This document shows positions 55,909-62,444 of a stretch of 64,000 nucleotides of DNA, piece after piece (positions within the stretch are counted from its first letter, which is position 1; every line of letters starts with the position of its first letter). The position numbers were made by a program, and so were the translations under genes. The notes below the pieces were generated by a model that saw only the letters and a list, made by a program, of their open reading frames with translations, had not been told where the DNA came from and searched no databases. Where the stretch lies: NCBI RefSeq assembly GCF_000412185.1, contig NZ_ASJA01000001.1, positions 62,001 through 126,000 of the forward strand, read 5' to 3'. This DNA comes from Euryhalocaulis caribicus (GTDB taxonomy: Bacteria; Pseudomonadota; Alphaproteobacteria; Caulobacterales; Maricaulaceae).

Positions 55909-56387
55909 TACGTTGGGTGATCATAATCGCCGCCGCGACCGTAGTCAGCGTGCTGACGGTTTGCCATCCTTCAGTGTTGGCCGGCAATAAATTTCTTGAT
56001 GAGTTCGTTTCACATGAGATTCTAGCGCTTCTCATTGTCATTCTGACCATCACTCTGGCATCAATCGGAAATATCCATCTTACGCTTACGAGGATGGTTT
56101 CGCGATTTGAGAGCCGGGCCGAAGGCGAATTAGCAGCAAAGCCTGCGCGAGACGAAATCAATTCAAGTGGGTGGTCCCTACTTTACGCATTTGGCCTCTG
56201 CACGGTTGCCCTGCTGATAAAGGGTGGCGCGGAGTCCAATATTTACGCCCAGTCCGGCGTGAACGGTGTGGCGTTAGTCATTCTTCTGTTCAACCTGCTT
56301 GTGCTGAAAGACATATACGACACGGTATATGACCTAGTGAAAGAAGACGGTGCCGCAAATGAGCACGAAAAGAATGACGCTGCGTGA
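55905..56387 (+). CDS. Transposon passenger protein 2, four-helix membrane protein
   Basis: A 160-residue protein with four hydrophobic helices: IIIAAATVVSVLTV, EILALLIVILTITLASIG, LLYAFGLCTVALLI and GVALVILLFNLLVLKDIYD. The cytoplasmic loop between helices 2 and 3 is charged. The GTG start overlaps the stop of passenger 1 as GTGA, so the two are translationally coupled and probably made in fixed ratio. Small multi-helix membrane proteins of this shape act as membrane-damaging effectors in several abortive-infection systems; there is no direct evidence here. No named family is recognised. Confidence 0.7.
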   Translation: MIRWVIIIAAATVVSVLTVCHPSVLAGNKFLDEFVSHEILALLIVILTITLASIGNIHLTLTRMVSRFESRAEGELAAKPARDEINSSGWSLLYAFGLCTVALLIKGGAESNIYAQSGVNGVALVILLFNLLVLKDIYDTVYDLVKEDGAANEHEKNDAA

Positions 56388-56541
56388 AGCGATTCAGAAG
56401 GATCGGATCAATGAGTTTGTCAATGAATACAAAAACGACCCCAAGGGCGATGCGGCGGCTCTAGAGGCTATTCTGCGTTCAATGGCTGGAAGTTCGTCAG
56501 AAGCTCCGAAAACATCGTCTCGGGACGGTTCCGACCATTAA
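56359..56541 (+). CDS. Transposon passenger protein 3, small protein
   Basis: A 60-residue charged protein (MSTKRMTLREAIQKDR) with an N-terminal helical half and a Ser-rich tail ending SSRDGSDH. It starts inside the last 29 bases of passenger 2, in a different frame, and its end overlaps the 3' end of the transposase gene on the other strand. The compact overlaps with passenger 2 support it as a real third gene of the operon. Function unknown; a small regulatory or antitoxin-like role is only a possibility. Confidence 0.5.
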   Translation: MSTKRMTLREAIQKDRINEFVNEYKNDPKGDAAALEAILRSMAGSSSEAPKTSSRDGSDH

Positions 56542-57373
56542 AGCGGAATTCGAATTTCTTGGTATAGACGCCAAGATATTTCGGGCTGACGCTAGTGTGA
56601 GTGCCGCTGATTGAGCATGTCAGGTGGTGCCAGAAATTCTCGATAGCGTTCACCGAAACTGTTTCGTCTAGGCGATAACCGAAATACGCATATTCCATCG
56701 CGCCGTGGTTCACGCGGGCGTGGCGGTATCCGGCGGCGCTAAGGGCTGCTTAGCTGCGAAGTTCGTCAGTGTGAACGTTGCCGCCAATGCGGACGTTCTT
56801 CGTGACAAACGGCTCCAGGGTCGCCCGGCGCTGGTTCGGCACTACGGCAGTAATCAGTTCGCCGCCGCGCTCCAGAGCGCCCACAACGATCGTCTTGGCG
56901 GCGCTGCCACGGTTTTCCTTGCCGCGCTTTACACCGCCCACAAGGGTTTCGTCGATTTCGACATTCGTGCCGGGGCCGCCGATAGGGCCTTCGCTGTCAA
57001 CGTCCGCCATATGTTCGCGGATCAGCCGCGCCATGCGCCAAGCCGTCTTGTAGGTCACGCCAAGCTGGCGCTCCAGCTCCTTGGCACTGACGCCGTGGCG
57101 CGTCGTGGTGAACAGGAGAATGGCGTAGAACCACAGTTGCAGGGGCGTGCGCGTCTTCTCGAAGGGCGTCCCGACCGTGGGGTGCAAGTGATGGCCGCAC
57201 CACTGACAGGAATAAGCGCGTTCCGCCTTGATGCGAAACCACTTGGAAGCCCGCTCACACTTGGGACACTCGAAATCCTGTCCGAAGCGAACTTCGAACA
57301 GACGATTGAGGCAGCTTTCATCGTCAGGGAACTGGCGGAAAAACTGGGCGGTCGTAAGGGGCTTCGTGCTCAT
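56468..57373 (-). pseudogene. IS1595-family (ISXO2-like) transposase interrupted by a stop codon
   Basis: A 301-residue transposase frame with one internal TAA at 56750-56752 (codon 208). Before it are the zinc ribbon (CPKC ... CQWCGHH), the helix TYKTAWRMARLIREHM and catalytic Asp residues in EIDETLVGG and VHTDELRS. After it, in the same frame, come GYRHARVNHGAMEY, the NAIENFWHHL third active-site region and SGTHTSVSPKYL. In relatives the DELRS motif is followed by Tyr, so a TAC/TAT to TAA change fits. No other frame damage is seen. Confidence 0.88.
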
Positions 57374-57396
57374 GCCCCATTGTACAGCAGATTAAT

Positions 57397-57422
57397 TTAC
57401 GTATGGCAAGGGTATAAACTCC
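57397..57422. repeat. Right terminal inverted repeat of the IS1595-type transposon
   Basis: Read on the minus strand from 57422 it begins GGAGTTTATACCCTT and ends GTAA, matching the left repeat at 21 of 26 positions. The transposase ATG (57373) lies 24 bases inside it. Confidence 0.75.
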
Positions 57423-57543
57423 GAAGGATCAACAATCTAACCCACTTTCTAAGAAACCGCCGAAGAATTCCGCAAGAAAATCGCTTCTATAGATGGAGCC
57501 CATATAGTGAACTACGAGGGCCGATAGAGGCGATGGGCCTTAA

Positions 57544-58920
57544 TCAGTAAAACAAATCGCCGTCCCGGACGCGTGTGACGTAGGCCTTCACGTCGAAGCG
57601 GCGTTTCAGGGCGGCGTCGGTGAAGGGGCGGACCTTGCCGATGACGGCGCGCTCCTGAAACGGGCGGTCGTGGCGGCCGAAGGCCCAGGCGATGTTGGAG
57701 AAACTGTTGGGGTCGCGCCCGTCGAGGAAATATTTGTTGTTCAGATAGAGCGCGGTCTCGTGGGCGTATTCCGGCGTGTTGGTCCAGTCCATGATCCGCT
57801 TCACCCAGTACATGCGGACGTGATTATTGAGATAGCCGCGCTCCACCATCTCGGTCATCGCCGCGTTCCAGATATCGTCATGGGTGTCGGCGGCCTCCAT
57901 CTCCTCCCGTGTATAGATATGGGGGCGGTCGTCGGGGCGGTGGGCTTTCAGCGTGGTTTGCGCCCAGTCCGGGACGGCGCCGGAATATTTGTCGTAGTCC
58001 GGGCAGTAATTCACGAAATTGATGGAAAGCTCGCGGCGGACGATCATCTCCTCCAGGAAGGATTTCAGGCCTTCGCTCTGCGGGGCGATGGCGTTCTTGC
58101 ACTTCAGGGCGATCTCGACCGGGGAGAGATTGCCGAAATGGAGATAGGGGGAGAGGCGGGAGGCCGCGCCGTCATGCGGGACGGAGCGGCGGTCGGCGTA
58201 ATCCTCCAGATTGTCGTCGATGAAGGTGTTGAGGAGGCGCTGGCCGGCTTCCTCGCCCGCGGTGAAATCGCTGACCGGTTTGACGGCGCGGTCGAGCTTG
58301 AGTTTCTCCAGCACGCCTTCCCAGTCTGACGCGTCCAGACCCTCCAGCTCGCCCAGCGTGAGGGAGGATTTGGACGGGGAGGGGATGCGCATTTCCTGTA
58401 TGAAATCGTCGCGCCGGTCATTGATCTTGCGCCGGATGGTGCGGGCCGCGCTTTCCAGCTTGTCGGAGGCGGTCTCGACCGGGACGACAATGTCGGATTC
58501 CACCTGAATGGCCTGGACGCCGGCTTTCCCGCCGACCGTGCCGCGCCAGGCTTTCTGGTGCGCGGTGTAGCCGCGGTCACAGATGACGAGACAGGCGTCC
58601 TTGGCCAATTCCAGCGCCACATCGGCCGGGTGGCCGTGGCGCAGGACAAAGCGGATGCCCTTGTCCTTCAGGTTCGCGGCGACATCCGCCAGCCCCTGAA
58701 GCATGAAGGCGTAATGGCGGGCATTGGCCTCCGGGTAGTCGTCCATGACGCCGAAGCCCACGACCACCGGCTTTTCCAGCTTCTCGGCGCGGGCGACCGC
58801 CTCGGCCAGGGCGTGGTTATAGCGGGTGCGCATGGACGCCTGCATCCAGTACAGGACATAGGCGCCGTCCGCGTTCGCGGGCTTGTCGTTCAGGCTCTTG
58901 AGGCGTTCGTCTTCAACCAT
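57544..58920 (-). CDS. Class II deoxyribodipyrimidine photolyase
   Basis: A 458-residue flavoprotein that repairs cyclobutane pyrimidine dimers with blue or near-UV light. The C-terminal FAD domain has the class II pattern: EEMIVRRELSINFVNYCPDYD, THDDIWNAAMTEMVERGY, RMYWVKRIMDWT, YFLDGRDPNSFSNIAWAFG and HDRPFQERAVIG. The N-terminal antenna domain begins YVLYWMQASMRTRYNHAL. Class II enzymes are patchy in bacteria and often horizontally acquired. Its stop lies 121 bases from the transposon end. A 24-residue open stretch between them shows no homology I recognise. Confidence 0.94.
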   Translation of the reverse strand: MVEDERLKSLNDKPANADGAYVLYWMQASMRTRYNHALAEAVARAEKLEKPVVVGFGVMDDYPEANARHYAFMLQGLADVAANLKDKGIRFVLRHGHPADVALELAKDACLVICDRGYTAHQKAWRGTVGGKAGVQAIQVESDIVVPVETASDKLESAARTIRRKINDRRDDFIQEMRIPSPSKSSLTLGELEGLDASDWEGVLEKLKLDRAVKPVSDFTAGEEAGQRLLNTFIDDNLEDYADRRSVPHDGAASRLSPYLHFGNLSPVEIALKCKNAIAPQSEGLKSFLEEMIVRRELSINFVNYCPDYDKYSGAVPDWAQTTLKAHRPDDRPHIYTREEMEAADTHDDIWNAAMTEMVERGYLNNHVRMYWVKRIMDWTNTPEYAHETALYLNNKYFLDGRDPNSFSNIAWAFGRHDRPFQERAVIGKVRPFTDAALKRRFDVKAYVTRVRDGDLFY

Positions 58921-58966
58921 GGAAGGCGAAGATGGGTTTTGCCGCGCGCCTGTCCAGTTCGGAATT

Positions 58967-59362
58967 TCAGAATTGGCAGGGCTGGCCGATGGCGGCGAGG
59001 CCGTTGGCGAGATGATCGCCGAGAAGCGGCTCGTTCAGGAGGTAGTCGATGGTCGAGCCGTCTTCGCGTTCGGCGGCCTGTTTCTTGACCGCTTCGAACT
59101 CTTCGCCCTCGAAATCGCCGCGGCCGATCCAGAACAGGGCGACCAGCTCGCGCTGCTCCTCATGGTTCATGGCGCCGATTTCGGAACGGATGACGCTCTC
59201 GATGGAATCGGCGGGCGTTTCCTCCAGCGTCTCCTTGTAGGGAACGTCGCCGGCGTCGGTGTCGGAGGGGTTGGAGCCTTCGGTGATCGGCTCCTGCGAT
59301 TTGCCGTCGAACTGGCGGACCTGAAGAATAAGGCCGCAGACGGTTTCGGGATTGAGTTCCAT
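58967..59362 (-). CDS. DUF3775 family protein
   Basis: A 131-residue acidic soluble protein. MELNPETVCGLILQVRQFDGK at the start and the SEIGAMNHEEQRELVALFWIGRGDF block are the defining features of DUF3775, a family found mainly in alphaproteobacteria without known function. Start 59362 is preferred over an upstream in-frame ATG. It lies 46 bases upstream of the photolyase gene on the same strand, so the two may be cotranscribed. Confidence 0.87.
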   Translation of the reverse strand: MELNPETVCGLILQVRQFDGKSQEPITEGSNPSDTDAGDVPYKETLEETPADSIESVIRSEIGAMNHEEQRELVALFWIGRGDFEGEEFEAVKKQAAEREDGSTIDYLLNEPLLGDHLANGLAAIGQPCQF

Positions 59363-59422
59363 GATCTTGCCTCTCGCTCTGGCGTATCGGGGAGTTGCCC
59401 CCTTCAACGCGCGAGGCGGCGA

Positions 59423-60451
59423 TCAGGTTCGCGCGGCGTCCAGCAGGCCGGCGATTTCGTCCTCCGTGGTCGCCCATGAGCAGACGAAACGGCAGACGCG
59501 GTCGCCGCCCAGCGGGTAGAAGGCCGCGCCCTCGCCCTGCAGCCGGTCGATCACCGGCTGCGGCAGGCGGGCGAAGACCAGATTGCCCTCGACCGGGTGG
59601 ACGATTTCCGCGCCGTCGATGGCGGCAAAGCCCTCGGCGAGCGCCCGGGCGCTGGCGTTGGCGCGGGCGGCGAGGGTCAGCCAGAGGCCGTCCTTCAGCA
59701 TTGCCAGCGCCTCGGCCGAGGTGAAGCGGGTCTTGGGCGGCATCAGGCCGGCGCGCTTGCGGCGGGCCTCCAGCTCTCCGAATTTCGCGGCGGTCTCACC
59801 GAACAGGATGACGATTTCGGCGCTGACGCCGCCATTCTTGGTGAAGCCGAGCGAGAGCGCGTCCACGCCGGCGCGCCAGCTCATCTCCGCCGGGGACGCG
59901 CCGGTGAAGGCCAGCGCATTGGCGAAGCGCGCGCCGTCCAGATGAACCGAAAGGCCGTCGGCTTTCGCGGCGTCGGCGCGGGCGGCGACGGCCTCCGCGC
60001 TATAGGCCGTGCCGAACTCGGTGAGGTTGGAAACGGAGAGGGCGAAGGCCGGGCACTCATGGACAAAGTCCGGGTTGCGATGATCCAGCGCCGCTTCCAG
60101 CGCGGGCATGGCGATGCGTCCATGGTCGCCTTCGAGAAGCTGCAGCTTGGCGCCGCCGGTGAAAAATTCCGGCGCGCCGCGCTCATGCTCGTGAATATGC
60201 GCCGCCTCATGGCAAAGCACAGCGCCATGGCCGGGGGTGAGGAGACTGAGCGCGAGCGCGTTGGAGCCGGTGCCGGACGTTACGACCGTGGCGGCGAGAT
60301 CGCCGGTCTCGAAAATCTCCCGCAGGCGGGCGCGCAGGGCTTCGGTCAGCGCGTCATTGCCGTAGCTGGGCGCGGGACCGGCGTTCGCCTCCGCCATGGC
60401 GGCGAGGACATCCGGGTGCGCGGGGGCGGCTGTGTCAGAGGAAAAGTTCAT
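59423..60451 (-). CDS. Low-specificity threonine aldolase/beta-eliminating lyase-type PLP enzyme
   Basis: A 342-residue fold-type I PLP enzyme. MNFSSDTAAPAHPDVLAAM is the canonical N-terminus of L-threonine aldolases, and GNDALTEAL follows. HEAAHIHEHERGAPEFFTGG contains the stacking His, VHLDGARFANAL has the PLP-ring Asp, and the Schiff-base Lys lies in LGFTKNGGV. It would cleave threonine or other beta-hydroxy amino acids to glycine and an aldehyde. Start 60451 is chosen; the upstream frame overlaps the divergent promoter of the fasciclin gene. Confidence 0.92.
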   Translation of the reverse strand: MNFSSDTAAPAHPDVLAAMAEANAGPAPSYGNDALTEALRARLREIFETGDLAATVVTSGTGSNALALSLLTPGHGAVLCHEAAHIHEHERGAPEFFTGGAKLQLLEGDHGRIAMPALEAALDHRNPDFVHECPAFALSVSNLTEFGTAYSAEAVAARADAAKADGLSVHLDGARFANALAFTGASPAEMSWRAGVDALSLGFTKNGGVSAEIVILFGETAAKFGELEARRKRAGLMPPKTRFTSAEALAMLKDGLWLTLAARANASARALAEGFAAIDGAEIVHPVEGNLVFARLPQPVIDRLQGEGAAFYPLGGDRVCRFVCSWATTEDEIAGLLDAART

Positions 60452-60578
60452 GGGAGATAGAGCGATTTCTGGCTGCGTCGATGCGGCGGTTTCACATAAT
60501 CCGGAGCGCATCCGGACTGCGTATAGGGACGCGGGTACGGGGGGAAAGCAACCCACCCAAGCAACGGAGTTTGATACA

Positions 60579-61091
60579 ATGAAACGCATCTTCGCAGCCG
60601 CCGCCACCGCCGCCCTGCTGAGCGCCGGCGCGGCCCATGCCGACCATCACGGCGGCAAAGACAAGTCCGCCTCCATGGAAGAGAAGCAGAACATCGTCGA
60701 CACGGCCGCCGCCACCGGCCAGTTCGAGACTCTGCTGGCCGCCGCGCAGGCCGCGGGCCTGGCCGAAACGCTGGCCATGGGCGGCCCGTTCACGGTGTTC
60801 GCGCCGACGGACGAGGCGTTCGCCGCGCTGCCGGACGGCACGGTTGAAGACCTGCTGAAGCCGGAGAACCAGGACCAGCTGCAGAGCACCCTTCTGCTGC
60901 ACGTCGTGGACGGCAAGACGTGGTCCAAGGACCTGGACGGTCAGGAGCTGACGGTGACCGCCAAGAATGGCGGCGACCTGATGATTGACGGCACGGACGG
61001 CGTGACGGTCAACGGCATTGATGTCGTGAAGGCCGACGTGAAAGCCTCCAACGGTGTCATCCACGTCATCGACGAAGTGATCCTTCCGTAA
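60579..61091 (+). CDS. Secreted fasciclin-domain protein
   Basis: A 170-residue protein with a signal peptide (ALLSAGAAHA) and one FAS1 domain. NIVDTAAATGQFETLLAA is the first conserved block, and FTVFAPTDEAFAALP with LLLHVVDGK completes the H1/YH pattern; the ending NGVIHVIDEVILP is also typical. FAS1 proteins mediate adhesion and matrix interactions at the cell surface. A His/Lys/Asp-rich stretch follows the signal peptide. GGAG precedes ATG 60579 and a strong terminator follows. Confidence 0.93.
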   Translation: MKRIFAAAATAALLSAGAAHADHHGGKDKSASMEEKQNIVDTAAATGQFETLLAAAQAAGLAETLAMGGPFTVFAPTDEAFAALPDGTVEDLLKPENQDQLQSTLLLHVVDGKTWSKDLDGQELTVTAKNGGDLMIDGTDGVTVNGIDVVKADVKASNGVIHVIDEVILP

Positions 61092-61124
61092 GCCTTCCCC
61101 AAGCGCTTTTCCGGAAGGGCGCTG

Positions 61125-61161
61125 AAACGCCCGGGACCGTTAGCATCCCGGGCGTTTCTTT
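61125..61161 (+). terminator. Rho-independent terminator of the fasciclin gene
   Basis: AAACGCCCGGGA (61125-61136) pairs perfectly with TCCCGGGCGTTT (61146-61157), followed by CTTT. It may also act on the convergent methyltransferase gene, although the other side has only a short T run. Confidence 0.85.
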
Positions 61162-61774
61162 ATGTCCGCTCCATCAGGAACCAGGTGAAGTCGTCGGCCG
61201 GGAAATTGGGGTCGCGGTGATAGACGAAGCCATAGTCGCGCAGCGCAAATTGCGGGTGCGCCTCCATGAATTCGCCGGCGAAGTCGCGCTTGAACAGGCG
61301 CTCCGAATGGCCGCGATAGCTGACCTCGACCGGGGCCGGATTGTAATACTCGCATATCACGGCGTAGCGCCCGGCGGCCTTTGCGATCTGGGCGTAGGCG
61401 TCCGGCAGCCGGTCCGGGTTGATGTGGATGAGGACCGTGCAGGTGAAGGCGAGGTCGGCTGGCTGGTCCGGGGCGGTGTCCAGCATGGAGCCTTCCAGCA
61501 CGCGGGTCCGGTCCAGCTTGCGCAACTCTTCGGCGGCCTTGGCGTTGATTTCGACGCCGTTGAATTGCGCGTTCGGCAGCAGGGTTGAAAGGGCGCGCAG
61601 GTTCAGGCCGATATTGGCGCCGAACTCGGTGACGCTTTCCACGCCGGTGGTGGATTTAAGAATGCGGGTCCACAGGGCGGTGCGGGCGGCGACCAGTTCC
61701 GCGCCCTTGGAGCGGTCGACATAGGCGTCGCCGAAATCGCCGCGCCAGAAATCTTCCTGTTCGGTGCCCGCCAT
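61160..61774 (-). CDS. Pseudaminic-acid-type SAM methyltransferase
   Basis: A 204-residue class I SAM-dependent methyltransferase. The N-terminal EQEDFWRGDFGDAYVDRSKG, motif I region VTEFGANIGLNLRALS and the CTVLIHINPDRL segment match the methylase family often linked to pseudaminic acid biosynthesis (TIGR03587 type). No other pseudaminic acid or flagellin glycosylation gene lies here, so the substrate is open. It follows the sortase gene on the minus strand by 34 bases. Confidence 0.82.
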   Translation of the reverse strand: MAGTEQEDFWRGDFGDAYVDRSKGAELVAARTALWTRILKSTTGVESVTEFGANIGLNLRALSTLLPNAQFNGVEINAKAAEELRKLDRTRVLEGSMLDTAPDQPADLAFTCTVLIHINPDRLPDAYAQIAKAAGRYAVICEYYNPAPVEVSYRGHSERLFKRDFAGEFMEAHPQFALRDYGFVYHRDPNFPADDFTWFLMERT

Positions 61775-61808
61775 GACCTGTCCAACCCCGTTTTGATTCG
61801 CGTTGCGG

Positions 61809-62444
61809 TCATGATGCCTTGCGGCGCGCGGCGGGGCGAGCGGTGCGTGCGGGTTCGGGCTCCGGCTCCGCCCACACGATATAGCGCAGCGGGCCGGGCT
61901 GCATGGCGCCGAAGGGATAGCAGGTGACCAGCGCCAGACGCGGCGGCCCGCCGTCCGGATGAATGCCGGAGGCCTGATGATCCACCACCTCGAACCCTGT
62001 CACCTTGAACGCCTTCTGGCCGTCCCCGGTCTCCAGAACCAGCGTGTCGCCGGTCTTCAGGTCTTTCAGGAAGGCGAAATGGGAATCGCGGTGGGCGGCG
62101 ATGACGCTGACGCCGGGGGTGCCGGGCTGCGGCGTCTGGCTGAGATGGGCCGGGCCGAACGCCATGGCCTCTCCGCCCGCTTCGGCCAGAACGACCGCGC
62201 TTTGTTTCAGGCGCGGAGCGGACAGGCGGGCGACCGGCCATGTATCGGCCCAGGGCCAGGGCTTAGCCGCCGTATGGCTTTGCACGGAGCGGTCCCAGGC
62301 CCGGTTCAGGAGCAGTTGTGCGACCTCCGCCTTGGCGGAGAGATACAGCCCCTGCCCGAACAGGGCTGCGCCCGCAGCGGCCAGAGCCGCTGCGAGCGCG
62401 AACGGGGCGATGCGCGTCAGGCGCACCGAACCCGTCCCCGCCAT
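61809..62444 (-). CDS. Class GN sortase
   Basis: A 211-residue membrane-anchored transpeptidase. One N-terminal helix (IAPFALAAALAAAGAALFG) precedes the sortase barrel. The catalytic His lies in VIAAHRDSHF, the Cys in LVTCYPFGAMQPG and the Arg in GPLRYIVW. This is the proteobacterial class in which a single sortase is paired with one VIT/vWA substrate. Its ATG lies 28 bases inside the substrate gene, so the two are cotranscribed with the substrate first. Confidence 0.92.
   Translation of the reverse strand: MAGTGSVRLTRIAPFALAAALAAAGAALFGQGLYLSAKAEVAQLLLNRAWDRSVQSHTAAKPWPWADTWPVARLSAPRLKQSAVVLAEAGGEAMAFGPAHLSQTPQPGTPGVSVIAAHRDSHFAFLKDLKTGDTLVLETGDGQKAFKVTGFEVVDHQASGIHPDGGPPRLALVTCYPFGAMQPGPLRYIVWAEPEPEPARTARPAARRKAS

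Larger units (their letters stand above)
55005..57422. mobile_element. IS1595/ISXO2-family transposon with passenger genes
   Basis: A 2,418-bp element bounded by 26-bp imperfect terminal inverted repeats, 21 of 26 matching: 55005-55030 (core TATACCCTT) and 57422-57397. It contains a passenger promoter, three passenger genes on the plus strand and, converging on them, an ISXO2-like transposase gene broken by one nonsense codon. Base composition is lower in GC than the chromosome. The IS1595 family is known to include members with accessory genes. The flanks (AAATTAAG on the left, GAAGGATC on the right) do not form the 8-bp target duplication expected for the family. Confidence 0.8.

Noticed and set aside
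54997-57430. 8-bp target-site duplication around the transposon
   Set aside because: The flanking octamers AAATTAAG and GAAGGATC do not match, and shifting the boundary by one base does not help. The duplication has decayed, or one flank is rearranged.
57423-57543. Possible remnant coding fragment between the transposon and the photolyase
   Set aside because: A 24-residue open stretch on the plus strand is too short and has no recognisable homology.
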